Shown: positions 30,701 through 43,538, counted from the first letter of the stretch. The stretch: 64,000 bases of DNA from Himantopus leucocephalus (GCA_003993805.1 RSEF01000006.1:23870151-23934150); one strand, 5' to 3'. Numbers and translations: made by a program. The notes: a model not told the origin generated them from the letters alone.

Positions 30701-33700
30701 CCATGCAGCTGCGACAGCTTCCTTTGCTCACTGGCAGGGCACACAGCATGGGGACCGTCTGGCAGTGGGACCATTCTCCCCTATACCCATGCCAGTGCTG
30801 GGGGAGGGGGGGATTGTGTCCTGGCTCCCCAGGAAGCAGGGACAGCCCTACCCAGGGGGATGGCATGGCCCCATGGAGCAGTAGCCCCCGCGTGGTACCC
30901 CAGCCATCCCTCCAGCCTGCAAGAGTGGGACAGGCTGATCTTGCTCCCAGCTAGAGTGCTGGCACGTGGGTTTGTGCCCACAGCCCAGGGACACACAGCT
31001 CACTGCTGGGTTTTTTCCCCTCTGGAGGGGACTTCCTGGCCTGTGGCAAGGGCTGGCTGTCCTAAGTGCCACCTTGCTTGTCACCCATGCTACAGCCAGG
31101 TCAGAGCCAGCTCCAAAATCTCTGCAGCCCTGCCAGCAGTGCTGGCAGATGCTGTCCTCCGCAGTCCAGGTTAATTGAGCCTCTCCTCCCAGGCTCCCAT
31201 TCCTCCCAGCATCTCCTTCCCGTGACCACATCCCCGTGCAGGCACCCTTGCCAGCCAGCCTGGAAGGAGCTCACCCTGCAGAGCCCCTGGGAGAAACAGT
31301 GCCAGCAGGGTGGGGGAAGTGAGACACACAGGAGTCACCTGGCAGAGTGTCCCCATGTTCTCCCCGTGGCCTTCCCCAGCTCTGGAAGGACCCAGCTGGA
31401 CAGGGGATGAGCTCCACAGCCGGGCGACTGCCTGCCTCCTCTGGCCCTGCCAAGGGAGCAGTGATTGGCATCATGACTTGCCAGGAGCTTGGGTGCCGGC
31501 CGCCCCTTGGGGCAGGGTGCGCTGGGGCTGAGCCCAGCTTCGTCAGCACCCCACAGCCCTCCTGCCGCCTCCTGGGTCCCTCCCATGGGATGGGCTCCCG
31601 ACAGCCCTGCTACTGCTCAGCCCTGGCTCCCAGCTCACTGGGGTACGGTCCTGTCCCAAGGAAACCCCGAGGGTGAGCTGCAGCCGGGAGGGTCTGTGCG
31701 TGGGGATGACAAAGCTGAGGCTGTGCCCAAGGGTCTCGGGGCTGGTGGGGTGGCACAGGCTGGGGTGGATGACAAGGGGTGGAAAGAGCATCTCCTGTGC
31801 AAGGGCGGTGGGGATGCTTGGGCACAATGGAGCAGGGTTTCCTCCTGGAGCTGATGGGCTGCAGGTCTCTCCCAGGTGCCCAGGATGCTGGCGCTGTGCC
31901 TGCTGTCCCTGGCCTGGCTCAGTGAGGGCTCCCAGCGCAGCGAGCCCATGTTCACGGCCGTCACCCACCGCCTCCTCCCACCTGACTACGACAGCAACCC
32001 CACACAGCTCAACTATGGCGTGGCTGTCACCGACCTGGATGCCGATGGTGACTTCGAGATCGTGGTAGCAGGGTGAGTGGTGCACCCAGTGCCTCGGTGG
32101 CAGTGGGACCTGGTGGCCCTGCAGGGCCAGGAGGTCCTCACTCCTCTGTGGGCATGTGGCCGGCTGGGGGCATGCACAAAGGTGGTGGGGTGGGGGTCTG
32201 CATATACCCACATAGGGTGTTGATGCCAGCTGCGTGCCTGTGCGGGGCCACGTGGGTGCCCCGATCCCAGCCCTGGAGCCAGGTCCCCCTTGTGCGGGGC
32301 GGTGGCAGCTGCCCAGTGGCCGGGGTCCACCCTGCAGTGCAGAGCCAGCGTGTCACCAAGCCGGCTCGGCTCCGCTGACAGGACTCAGCGCTCTCCGGAG
32401 ATTCGGTTAATTGGCTGGAGGTTTTTTATAGCCCTTTATTGGAGTGATGGCTCGGAAGGGCTGGCAGGAGCCGGGGAGGCAGGGAGCTGTGCGCTGGTCT
32501 GCCAGCGCCCAAGTTGGGCTGGACACAGAGCAGCTGCTGCCAGCGGGTTCGGCCCTGGCGGGGGGACAGCAGGGACAACGGCACAGGCTCTGTGTGCCTG
32601 TGCTGGCATGGCTGTGGGCTGCCAGCACAGCGTGTCTGTGCGTGTGCCACCATGCTCACCCCCGAGGGAGGCTTGCTCACACAGGTGTGTTCACCTGGAG
32701 GGGACCCCTCACCCCCAGAGAACCCATCTCGGGGGGGCTGCAGGAGCCAGGGCACCACGGTGGCAGGCGGAGTCCAGCCCTGCCACTGCTCTGAGCATCA
32801 CCCTGGGGCAGCAAACCACGGGCAGCACCGGGGAACCCCCAGAGGGGCCCAGGCCACCACTGCCAGCCGGGCTGAGCCAAGCAGCCAGCCGGGGTTTTGT
32901 AAGCGGCCACGGTGCCCGTTGTATAACTTGTTTACTGGTGCACCGGGCAGAAGCAGGTGGGGAGCCTGTGGGGAGCAGCATGCCGAGAGGATTTGCCTTG
33001 CGTGCCGGTTTCCCTGCCCTGGGAAAGAGCTGCAAGCATGAACCTGTGCCCCATCCTGCCCCGCCAGCCACCCAGCCCCTGCCCTGGCACTGCCCTGTGG
33101 TACCCAGGCCAGGTAGACACAGGATGCCCAACATGGGCTGGAACAGGTCCAGGCTGAGCCCTCCCCATTGGCAGCCGGGAGCCAACCCTCATTCAGGAGC
33201 TGAGGGCAGCCCGGGGTCCCTGGCCCCCATGGACCATGCAGCTCTCGGCTGTGCCCATCATGGGGAAAACCTGATGTCACACCCGGTGCCCCCTGAGGGA
33301 TGGGGGCTTTCATCCTGTCCCCAAGCCTTCGGGAGCCATCGTCCCTGCTTGCACCCACAGGTACAATGGCCCCAACCTGGTGCTCAAGTATGACAAGGCA
33401 CGGGGACGGCTGGTGAACGTGGCGGAGGACGAGCGGAGCTCCCCGTACTATGCGCTGCGGGACCGGCAGGGCAATGCCATCGGTGTGACAGCCTGCGACA
33501 TCGACGGGGATGGCCGTGAGGAGGTCTACTTCCTCAACACCAACAACGCCTTCTCTGGTGAGCCCTGCTGGCAGCTGTGCCCTGAGGCCTGGGCGCAGGG
33601 GGAGCTCCCGGCATGGCCGCCCGCGACCTTCAGCGCGTGAGGGATGTGTGCGGGCTGGAGTTAATTTCTCAGTTGAGTGGCTCCATTGATTGATGGCAGT

Positions 33701-36700
33701 GCAGGCGGGACGCTGAGCCCAGCCAGCCGCCGAGTCAGCACTTCCAGCTGCCCATCGCCCTCCCTGTGGCACCCCGAATGGGACGGCAGCTTCCCCGACA
33801 TCCCCGGGGCCACCCTGCCACAGGGACCCTGCGCTGCAAATCCCAGCTGTGCCCTGCAGCAGCTGTGTCTCTCTGTGCCATGGCTCCCTCGTGCCTGCTG
33901 GACCAAGCCAGGTCTAATCCTGCCCTGCTGGTGCTGCTCCAGCTCCCAGGATGTCTGTCGTGGAGGGGGGAGACCCACATGCCCCAGCCCAGCACTGGGC
34001 ATCCCCAGAGCTCCCTGGGTCAGTGGTCCAGCCTAGCTCTGCTCTGTGTTCCTGTCCCACTGCCTTGACCTCCAAGCAATGGATCTGTCTTCCTGATGCT
34101 CCTAATTACCCGGGCTGGCAGTGACCGCCGGCACACCTGTCCCTAAATCAGACGCTGCCATCGGCGCTGTCACGGGCAGTGCGGCTCGCTGCCTGTGCCT
34201 GGCACTGCATCGATTTTTTTTTACCTTCCCAGGGATGATCTACGGGCCTGTGCCCCATTGGGACACATTTTACTTTAATGAGTTGATTCTTCTGCGTGTC
34301 TCCTGGCGGCTCTTAAGGGTCACGGGGGCTCTTGCAGCAGCAGCTCGGCCCCACGGCACTGCTAGGGACTGTGGGGGACAGAGCAAGGGTTTGGGATGCT
34401 CTGGGAAAAGGGTACCCCTTCCACAGCCTCCCTTTGCCGCAGGGCACCCTCCTCAGGAGGAGGTGGGATGCTTCAGGTCTCTGACCCGTGCCTTTCCCCC
34501 CCCCCCCTCCCCAGGCATGGCCACCTACACGGACAAGCTCTTCAAGCTCCGCAATGGGCGCTGGGAGGACCTCCTGAGCGACGAGGTGAACCGGGACGTG
34601 GCCAGCCGCTTTGCTGGGCGCTCCGTCGCCTGCGTGGACCGGACGGTGAGCAGGCAGGGCATGGCGGGCAGGGGGCACTTCTGCTCCTTTCCCACCCACC
34701 CCGCCCCCGTGCCCCTCCAGCCCTCCCCTGTGGGGTCCCGGGAGACCTCTCCCCTCGCCTGGGCACCAGCCCCATCCCACCCCCTGCCGGGGCTGGGGGA
34801 TGCTCCCCAGCAGCCTGTGGCTGTCAGGGCTTGCAGCCCCCCCAGCCGTGGGGACTGCGGGCGCCTGTCCACACGGTTGCCGCCAGCTGATAAACGTGCC
34901 TGTCGAGGTGATTTATGTTCCTGTCACCTGCTCTTTCTTCTTCCTCCTCCCCCAGTGGTTTGTTTCCAAACGATTATCACTAAATCAGGGTCCAGCTGCT
35001 GCACGGGACAAGGGGGGTGGTGGGGATGGGGTGGACCTGGCACACTGGGGATGCTGGGGGGGCGGAGTGCCCTGTGCCAGCACCCTGAGCCTAGGGACTG
35101 CACAGAACTTGGAGGCACGTCCCCAGGAATCCACTCCTGGGATGCTTTTCACCATGGGCTTTGCAGAGTTCTTGCTCTGCACATGGTAGCAGTTGCTGCT
35201 CCCACGGAGCCGTGAGAAAATCCAGCCCCACAGCAGGGATCCTGTGGTCCCTATGGAGTCAGGTTTTGGGTGGGCGGGTGCTGAGGAGGTACCGCCGGCC
35301 GCAGGGCTCCGGCAGGTACTCCATCTACATCGCCAACTACGCCAGCGGCAACGTGGGCCCCCACGCCCTGATCGAGATGGACGTGGCTGCCAGTGACCCT
35401 GCCCGCGGCGTCGTGGTGCTGGTGGACGTGGCTGCCCAGGCTGGCGTCAGCAAGTACACAGGTACCTGGCTGCCGTGGCCCCACGGAGGGGACGGGGCAC
35501 CGCTGGGCACGGCGAGTGTTGGGACCCCATGGCAGGCAGGGCAGCACCAGTGGCAGGCAGTGGCCCGTGCCACGCGTTAGGCTGCCTGACTGCCCCATCT
35601 AGTGGCAGCCCCATGGCCCATGGAAGGGACCGGGGCCACGACATGCTCACCCAGGACCCTTGTACCCACCATCACCCTGCCCGGCAGCCGGGCTGATCCC
35701 TCCGGAGCCCACAGCATCCGCAGGGCTGGCAGCACGGCATGGGAACGTGGGCATGGAGGTACGGCAGCGGAGAGCACCCCACCACCATGGGGACCGCTGC
35801 CGTGCCCCGTCTCCCCAGCGGTAAATTGTCACTAATTAGGAGTGTTGTCACCATGGCAATGGCAGTGATTAGGGTTGGGAGTGACACAAGCGGCTGCCAG
35901 GCCCAATTAGCTCCTGATGAGAGGGACTGAAGGAGGGAGGTGGGTGAGGAGGGGACACCGGGGATCTTAGGAGCACGGGGTGGGCAGCGCCGAGGGGGTG
36001 TGGGGGGCATTAACCCCCCTGGGGCAGGGTGCCAGCTGTCCCCTCAGCACCAGGCTGCTGTCCCCAGGGGGGCGTGGAGTGGCTGTGGGCCCCATCCTGA
36101 GCGACAGCGCCTCTGACATATTCTGCGGTAACGAGAACAGCCCCAATTTCCTCTTCCACAACCGGGGGGACGGGACATACCAGGACGTGGCAGCTGCCGT
36201 GGGTGAGTAGGGGGACCAGGGGGAGGACCCAGGTATTGGGGTCCCCAGGGCAGGGCTGTCTCTGCCTGCCCCTGCCTGCCCGGGCAGGCTGAGCACAGGG
36301 TGGAGGGACAGCCCCGGGGACGCAGAGCCCCACTGACTGCCGGGGGTGGCTGAGGTGCACCAGGGCATCCATCAGGGCAGGGATGCAGCCCTGCGTGGGG
36401 AACACCTGTCTGGGGACCACAGGGCACATCCTGGGAGGCATCCCGGGGAGACGGAGGCAGGGAGGGGGTCCCGTCTCCCCCTGTCTCCTTGCGGCTCCCC
36501 AGGGCTGGATGACCCCTACCAGCACGGACGTGGTGTGGCACTGGCTGACTTCAACCGTGATGGCCGGGTGGACATAGTCTATGGCAACTGGAACGGGCCA
36601 CACCGCCTCTACCTGCAGAGCGGGGCCCCCGGCCGCGTCCGATTTCGGGTGAGGGCTGGGGCTGGGACACCCCACACCCCCTCCCACCAGCTTTGCTGAT

Positions 36701-39700
36701 GAGCATCCTTGGCCAAGGGGCCTGGCTTCACCCAGATTTGGCTTTGAGCTCCAGTTCCCATCAGGAAGGGAATTTGGAGAACCAAAGCGGGACCTGGTGT
36801 CCTGCTCCCCGTACCCGGTGTCATCCTGTGCCCATCCCTTGCACAGGACATCGCCACCCCTAAGTTCTCCATGCCATCCCCCGTCCGCACCGTCATCGCA
36901 GCCGACTTTGACAATGACCAAGAGCTGGAGGTTTTCTTCAACAACATTGCCTACCGCGGCTCCTCCGCCAACCGCCTCTTCCGGTAGGAGCCCAGCGGGT
37001 ACCGGGGGGGCCGAGCAGCCCTCACAGCACAGCCAGGCTCACGGGGCTCCTCTCCGGCAGTGCCACTGCTCGGGCTCGGCTAATAAAAGGCACCGTGACT
37101 GAGCCCTTCCCGGCATCATTACCAGCCGCTGCGATCGTGCCTGCAGCAGCCCCCGGGGTCCCCGGCACTGCTGATTAGCAGCCGTGTGGAAGCTTGTTCA
37201 TGGCTCCTGTTAATTGTGGGGGTCAATTCCTCATTACCGCTGCGTGTCATGTCCTCACCTGGCATGTGGGGTGGTGGGAGTTGGTTGTCCCTGAATGGTG
37301 CTGGTTGCCATGGGTGAGTGGGGGGCAGTGGTGTGGTGGGGAGGCCTGGGGGGAGGGGGGGGTTTCCCATCCCAGAGGGATGTGGCAGTGTTTGGAGACC
37401 GCGCTGCTGCTCGACAGTGCAGTCCCACAAGAGCCAGGCTCTCATGACATCCCTGTCACCCCTCCACGGAGCAGGGATGTGAGGTGCCAACAGGCAGGGG
37501 CCAGTCCCGTCCCCCATCCACCCTGCAAAGCCACCAGCATCACCACCAGGGCTGTCACCTCTCTGCAAGGCTGCTCAAGGGGGACAGGGAGCTGCCGGGG
37601 GCCACAGGGGCTGGCACTAACACCCTGTCTGTGCTCCGCAGGCTTGTCCGCAGGGAGCACTCGGATCCCATCGTGGAAGAGCTGAATCCAGGGGATGCAC
37701 TGGAGCCTGAGGGACGGGGCACGGGTAAGTCCCCCCAGTCCTGGCAGGGGCAGCCCGTGCTGGGGGTGTGCCACAGCACTGGCTGGCACCCTCCGTGCCT
37801 GGGGATGCTGCATGGTTCATCACCTGCCCATTCACCACCAGCTCACTGCAGCCCCCATGACCCAGTACTCTCCACCTGTACCCAGCTAAGGGTGCCATCT
37901 CCAGTTGTTCCCCAGGGCTTTGCTCCTGGGGAGCTTCTTCCTGGGTTCCCACTGTTCAAAGCCAACCTCTGTGTTTGGGAGTGGGGCAGGGAGCCTCCTG
38001 TGTCTCACAGCCCCCCAGGCACTGCCTGCCCCTGTCCCCCCACTGCCCGGGGAGCTGACCCACCTGATTGCAGGGTGACAGCCATACAGGGCCCCTAATG
38101 CCTGCACTGGGCTCACCCCATCTTCCCTAATGCCCCTGTATCACTGGGAGTGCTACTGGCAGCAGGGTGTAGTGCCTAAAGACATGGGGCCGGGCCCCAG
38201 ACATGACCTGATCCTGTCCTTGCAGGGGGTGCAGTGACAGATTTCGACGGTGATGGGATGCTGGACCTGATCCTGTCCCACGGCGAGTCCATGGCACAGC
38301 CAATCTCCATCTTCAAGGGCACCCAGGTGAGTCAAGCAGAGGGTCCTCACGTTGTGCCCATCCCTTCCATCTCTCACGGCTCAGCTTCCCTGCTCCCTCC
38401 CAGGGTACGGGCAACAACTGGCTGCGTGTCATCCCCCGCACCCGCTTCGGGGCCTTTGCGCGAGGGGCCAAAGTGGTGCTGTTCACACGGCGCAGCGGAG
38501 CCCACCTGCGCATCATCGATGGCGGATCAGGATACCTCTGCGAGATGGAGCCCGTGGCGCACTTCGGACTGGGTGAGCCAGAGGGGTAAGGGGCTACCTC
38601 CACCCCCAGTCCTCCCCGGCACCCCCTTTGATGGGCTCCTGAGCCCTGCACCCCATCCTGGTCAAGGACCACTTCTGCTGCCCTGATGCCCTGCAGCATG
38701 GTAGTCATCCATGCCCATCACCCTGGGGCATGGGCTCCAGGGGAGGCTGCAGGCAGGGTACTTAGCCACCACAGCCCTGCTGCAACGGGCAGCTGCCCCC
38801 TTCCCCACCCCCTGCCTGCCACTTTGCCCAGGCACCAGGGCTTTCCCTGCCCATTAACCCTCACCTGGCTGAGCGTGGCCAGCAGCAAGCCTGCAGGGGT
38901 GTCCCTGCCCACTGGGAAGGCAGCCCATCATCCACATGCACCCCTTGGACTGCATCCCTGTGCATGGGCTGTCAGCACAGGCACCTCGGGAAGCAAGGGG
39001 AGGCTTTGCCCCTCCATCCCTACCACCACCACCCCCACCTCCTTTCAGCCCCTGTCCGTCCCGGAGAACCCCCCTCTGACAGGCTGCCCGCCTGCAGGGC
39101 ACGACGAAGCCAGCAGCCTGGAGGTGACCTGGCCGGACGGCCGCGTCATGGTGCGAGCTGTGGACAGCAGTGAGACCAACTCCGTCCTGGAGGTCCCCTA
39201 CCCTCTGGACGTGGAGGAGCCACTCATGCCTGCCCCACTGGAGGTGAGGGCCGAGTGTGGGCATGGAGCGGGGAGGCTTTGGGGGCAGGAATGAGGCGCT
39301 GGGCTCTGCTGGCTCGGTGGCTGCCCAGGGCTGATTCCTCCCCATCCTGGCGGTCTCCGCTTCTCCCCAAATGCAGTGCGGGCAGGGATTCTCCCAGCAC
39401 GAGAACGGACGCTGCGTAGGTGAGTGGTTGCTGAGGGCACAGCCGCGCCTGCACCTGGGATGCTGCAGCATGGCCCGGTGGGCACAGCGGGGGCACGAAG
39501 GCAGCAGCCAGGGAGGTGGCTGGGCATGCAGGCAGGGATGCTACGTAGCTCAATGCAGGGTACGGCTGCCTGCCCAGCACGGGGCATGGGAATGGGGACA
39601 GCAGCATGGCTCCGGAGGGGACCCACGGTGTCACAGGGAGGGGGTAGAGTGCTGTGCTGGGGGTGGGAGGCATGGCTGGCACGTGGCAGGCACTGCGCTA

Positions 39701-40409
39701 GAGCCACAAGCGATGGAGGGGCAGCGGGGATGTGACAGGGTGGCCATGCCATGTCCCTCCCAGGCAGAGGCATGGCTTGTGCATGGCTACCTCTGGGGGT
39801 GGGGGTGGGGTGTGTGTGTCACCCAGCATGTGCAGGGGAAACTGGAGGGGCCAGGGGCAGCAGCCCCAAGCTCCCAGCCCAGCCATCCCACCAAGGCCTC
39901 TCTGCTTGCAGACACGGATGAGTGCACCGAGTTCCCTTTCGTCTGTCCCCGGGACAAGCCCGTCTGCATCAACACCTACGGCGGGTACCGCTGCCGCAGC
40001 AACAAGCGCTGCAGCCGGGGCTTCGAGCCCAACGAGGATGGCACGGCTTGCGTGGGTGAGTGACAGCGGGGATGCCCTGACCCTGTGCGGCAGCAGCCCC
40101 AAAGCACCACCCTGGGATGCTGTTCCCCCCATCCCAAAAGCCTGGCCGCATCCTGCAAGCTGCCACGCAGCTGCCCAGCCCCTTGCGCCCTGGCTCTGTA
40201 TCTGTTCATCTTGCACCTTCTGCTGAGCCCCCACTGACTCCCCTTCTCTCTCTCTCTCTCTTTCTGTTTTTCCTCCTCCTCTCCTTCTCTGTGCAGCTCA
40301 AGTGGCCTTTTTTGGGGGATACCCCTCCGTCGGGAGCTGGCCCGGGCCCCCCCATGGTGCCCTCCTCCCTCTAGTCCTTGGACTCTGCCTTTGCCTCTAT
40401 GCACTTTAA
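27735..40409 (+). CDS. CRTAC1: Cartilage acidic protein 1, constant exons plus B-type (membrane-type) terminal exon
   Basis: Secreted or surface glycoprotein of cartilage matrix; the B form, called LOTUS, antagonises Nogo receptor in mammals. Exons: 27735-27779, 31876-32072, 33361-33557, 34515-34645, 35305-35461, 36068-36202, 36503-36648, 36847-36983, 37642-37724, 38226-38326, 38404-38572, 39098-39243, 39377-39419, 39912-40055, 40297-40409. Phases agree throughout; 647 residues (human B about 645). A signal peptide begins at MLALCLLSLAW (ATG 31885), so the first short exon, 15 codons from 27735, is the least certain part. Then come FG-GAP/integrin-like repeats with calcium loops such as DLDADGDFE, DIDGDGREE, DFNRDGRVD, DFDNDQELE and DFDGDGMLD, a UnbV/ASPIC domain around NNWLRVIPRTRFGAFARGAK, and an EGF-like exon 39912-40055 (DTDECTEFPFVCP). 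Intron 1 contains an N gap. The gene is far shorter than the mammalian one. Confidence 0.93.
27958..28057. other. Assembly gap (100 N)
   Basis: Fixed-length run of 100 N in CRTAC1 intron 1, between G-rich flanks; the length is probably a placeholder. Confidence 0.97.
28058..31875. other. CRTAC1: CRTAC1 intron 1
   Basis: About 3.8 kb plus the gap, GC-rich. No coding exon or repeat family is recognised in it. Confidence 0.6.
32375..32460. promoter_or_regulatory. Candidate intronic regulatory block in CRTAC1 intron 2
   Basis: AT-rich patch with GATTCGGTTAATTGGCTGG and TTTTTTATAGCCCTTTATTGG (MEF2-like and TAAT-type cores) inside the 32073-33360 intron. Motif-based inference only. Confidence 0.25.
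34200..34315. promoter_or_regulatory. Candidate intronic regulatory block in CRTAC1 intron 3
   Basis: ATCGATTTTTTTTACC and ACATTTTACTTTAATGAG lie in an AT-rich island inside the 33558-34514 intron. No repeat or ORF explains it. A PBX-like TTGATTGATGG sits upstream in the same intron near 33690. Confidence 0.25.
35815..35935. promoter_or_regulatory. Candidate intronic element with RFX X-box-like and homeodomain sites
   Basis: Within CRTAC1 intron 5. GTTGTCACCATGGCAAT at 35844-35860 resembles an RFX X-box with a wider spacer; it is preceded by ACTAATTAGGAG and followed by CCCAATTAGCTCC. The clustering suggests an enhancer; not tested. Confidence 0.3.
37075..37250. promoter_or_regulatory. Candidate intronic element in CRTAC1 intron 8
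   Basis: Contains GGCTAATAAAAGGCACC, CATCATTACCAGCC, GCTGATTAGCAGCC and CCTGTTAATTGTGG within 180 nt, unlike the flanking GC-rich sequence. Inferred from motif clustering only. Confidence 0.25.
40297..40409 (+). CDS. CRTAC1: CRTAC1-B alternative terminal exon (hydrophobic tail)
   Basis: Acceptor TCTCTGTGCAG with a long pyrimidine tract (TC repeats from about 40240). Joined in phase 1 to the exon ending 40055, it reads V-AQVAFFGGYPSVGSWPG and ends GALLPLVLGLCLCLYAL, closely resembling the human B-form tail ending GLGLCLQLYAL. The hydrophobic end suits membrane attachment, possibly through a lipid anchor signal. AATAAA at 40889-40894 can terminate this form. Confidence 0.88.
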
Positions 40410-41226
40410 CCCCTGCCCGTAACGTGCCAGAGCAGCCTTGGCAGAAGGACCAGCTGGCCTCTGCCTGTCTCTCTCTTTCTCTCTCTTTCTCTCCATGTCG
40501 AACCACCCTGGAAGCGCTGGCTGTGCCCTGCCGGGGTGGCCGGCAGTGGGACAGGCACGGAGCCTGGCTGCGGGGGGCTCACCCCTTGCACCATGTCTGG
40601 GAAAGCAGTCCCGGGGCAGCGCCCCTTCGCTGGCACCTCCCCACCCGGTCGCTTGCTCCGTCGCCTCGATACCGTACCATGTGCCTGCTGGTTTGGCCCG
40701 CGACGTGTGTGCTTCGCCTGCCCCCTCCTCGCTGACGGGGACCCCCCTCCCCAGCCCCAGCAGAGGAGGTTCCCCTCGGGCCCTGCGGGGGAAGGCCCCT
40801 CCTGGTCTGTTTTTTAATGTATTGACCCCACTGTTTGGAGTCGGACCCTGCTCAGTCTTCCAGCCCCTCTCCCGGAGAACCCCCCCCAATAAACTATATC
40901 CTGTCTATTAGCCCAGCCTGCTGAGCTGTATGGGGCAGGGCTGCACCCATGCTTCTGCCAACCCTGCCCTGGGGCTACGCGGGGAAGGGGCTGCAGGGTG
41001 GGGAGCAGCCTCAGCATCCCCCCAACTCTCCATGCCCCGGGGCCAGGAGCTAGCTGGAGACAGCACAGTGGCCCCGTGCAGCTCTGCCCATGCCCATCCC
41101 TGATCCCAGCCCTCGCAGCACGGCCAGATGTGCAGCGCCGGAGGGGGTGGGGTGCAGCAGTGGTGGGGCTGTGCTGCCTTCCTGCCGTGTGCTATAACCC
41201 CATGCCACTCTCTTCTCCACCACCAG

Positions 41227-41882
41227 ACATCGACGAGTGTGCCCAGGGCTTGCACAACTGCAGCCAGCTCTGCACCAACACCCCCGGGGCACACGCCTGC
41301 CACTGCCGCCCGGGCTTCCGCGCCCTTGATCCCGCTGCCAGCCAGTGCCTGGGTGAGTACCTGCAGGCAGCGGGGCCAGCAGCCCGTGGCACTCACTCGC
41401 CAGCCACTGCCAGGTGCAGCCGTGCCGCCTTGGGCGCAGGGACGCTGTTTCCTGGGGTGTCCTGTTGTGCTCACAGCCCTGGTCCCGGCCAGCCCAAAAC
41501 ACGGAGGGCAGGATGGATGGACTGTGGCTGTGCAGGAGTTGATGGAGTGAGGAGGCATCTGCTGCCTGACAGTCTTGGGGACAAGCAGTGGCAGGACCAC
41601 TGCTCCATGGGTGCAGGCATTGGAGACGCCTTCATGTCCCAGCTTCACAAGCTGCCCCCACCGTGGCCCATGTCCCCTCCATCCCGTACCCTGCCTGTGC
41701 CAGATGAGCACCATGCCCTTTGCGCAGCTCTGACCCTCTCCCATTCTCTTCCAGATGTAGACGAGTGCCAGACACAGCCCAGCCCCTGCGACCACATCTG
41801 CCACAACAGCCACGGCTCCTTCCACTGCCACTGCCGCCAGGGCTTCTCCCTGGCTGCGGGCGGGCGCTGCCGGCGCAACTAG
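41227..41882 (+). CDS. CRTAC1: CRTAC1 alternative 3' end: two extra calcium-binding EGF modules
   Basis: Two exons, 41227-41352 and 41755-41882, both entered in phase 1, so the exon ending 40055 can splice to 41227. They encode VDIDECAQGLHNCSQLC and VDECQTQPSPCDHIC, each a cbEGF module with six cysteines, a D-[IV]-D-E-C start and an aromatic NxxGxxxCxC core, ending at TAG 41880-41882. AATAAA follows at 41953-41958. The predicted isoform is 694 residues. Such EGF tails are absent from the human A and B forms I remember. Alternatively these could be remnants of an EGF-bearing ancestral gene, but splice sites, frame, stop and polyA signal are all intact. Confidence 0.8.
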
Positions 41883-42124
41883 CCTGCCCCGGCACAGCTG
41901 GGTACCCCCTGCTCACCCCCAGCCCCGTGCTGGTTGCACCCAGTGCCAACTGAATAAACCCATTCCTGCACTACTTTCCCTGTGGGCCCCTGTCACCGGG
42001 GCCACGGGGCTCTTACCGTCCCCTCATGCACTGCCCCATCGCTCCCCCTTATTTTCCCCCATACTGCCCCTCCTTGTGGGGCTCAGTGCTCCCCAGTGTG
42101 CTGGGGGATGCCCAGCCCCAGCCC

Positions 42125-42148
42125 NCCCCCCCCCCCCCCCCCCCCCCC
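42125..42148. other. Single N followed by 23 C
   Basis: One ambiguous base abutting a C homopolymer, between the CRTAC1 and GOLGA7B polyA signals. True tract length is unreliable. Confidence 0.85.
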
Positions 42149-42179
42149 AATGCAGGAGGACACAGGGCAGGCAGCAGAA

Positions 42180-43538
42180 GATGAAGTGCAGGGTTTATTG
42201 AGGAAGGTCTCCATGCAGGGTGGCCCCAGCAGGAACGGCGGGGCAAGGGTCACCCTGCACGCATGCCATGACCAAGCCGAAGGGAGCCCCATGGGGTGGG
42301 GTCCTCCCTCCGGGACCCCAGGAGAGCAACACCATCTCGGTTCAGTCCTGCAACCAGGCAGGGGCTCTTGTTCCCAGGGTACTGGATGTCACAGGGACCC
42401 TCCTATTTCCCCGGCCCATGAACCCCCACACCCTGAGCCCAGGCGCCCCTCGGGGTTCCCAGCACAGGCCAGGCTGAGAATTGGGGTGCTGGTGGCAGAT
42501 GCATGCAGGACGTGTGGGCAGGGGAGGTCTCAGCAGCGGGAGAGGAAGGGTCCTGGTGGAGCTGCTCCCTGCATTGGGGCAGGTCATGGGGCAGAGCAGG
42601 CAGGGGGCTGCAGGCAGCCAGGTGCGGGCAGGCTCTGCTGGGACTGGGCAGGGAGCCTCGCTCACCCATGCCACAGCTCAGCCTCCACCATGCTGGGCCA
42701 CGCACGAGCCCAGGGCACGCAGCACAAGGGCAGGAGCCTGGTCAGCACTGTGCCTCCCTGCCCTGGGCACAGGGCTTGGGGCTGGGGAGCTTTCTGGGGA
42801 TGGCACTGGGTCAGGCAGGGAGCAGAAGCAAGTGCCCAGTGTTGTGGGCAGTGCTGATGGATGCTGCTGGTGAGGATGCCGCTGCCGGGTGGGTGAGGGC
42901 ACCTGGCCAGGGCTGGGGAGCAGCAACGGGCAGCGCGTGGGGCAGGGCTGGGGTGAATGCATGGCACCATCATGCAGATGAAGCAGCACCAGGGCTCTGC
43001 CAGGCTCTCTGAGCAGTGGGCACATGGCGGCTGAGCCCCCCCTGAAGCACCAACAGCGGGACGCCCCAGGGAGGGGGTGCAGCAAGGGCTGGCAGTGCAC
43101 ATGGGCATGGGGATAAGTGCGTCCCCTCCCTTAGTGCTTGCCTGGGGTTTTGCCAGTCCGGCTGCTCCCCAATGTACGGCACGCAGGGTGCTGCCAGCTG
43201 GGGCTGCCCACAGCAGGGCAAGCTCCTTCACTTGGGGCGGGGGCAGCAGCGCAGAGTGCCCCGGAGGGCTGCGGGAACCCCTTGGCACCGGTTTGGCTCG
43301 GTGGGAAGCACCTGGGACACCCCAGCACCAGCCCCTGCCCGCAGTGGGTCTGAGCAGGGGCAGAGCCACTGTGGGGGGGAACGGAGCAGAGGGGGGTGGG
43401 CAGCCCCGCTGGGCAGCCCCCGGCCTCCCCCTCCCACCCACCCTGGGCTCAGAAGCGCGTGCTCTGGTAGTGCAGCCTGCGGAGCTCGGAGAGGCCACTG
43501 TCCCGGCAGTACGAGTCCCTGCAGGGACTCCCTGCCAG
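42180..43538 (-). other. GOLGA7B: GOLGA7B 3'UTR and polyadenylation signal
   Basis: Minus-strand AATAAA is at 42194-42199 (plus TTTATT). The 3'UTR is about 1.35 kb and ends only about 235 nt from the CRTAC1 EGF-form polyA signal on the other strand. Confidence 0.65.
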
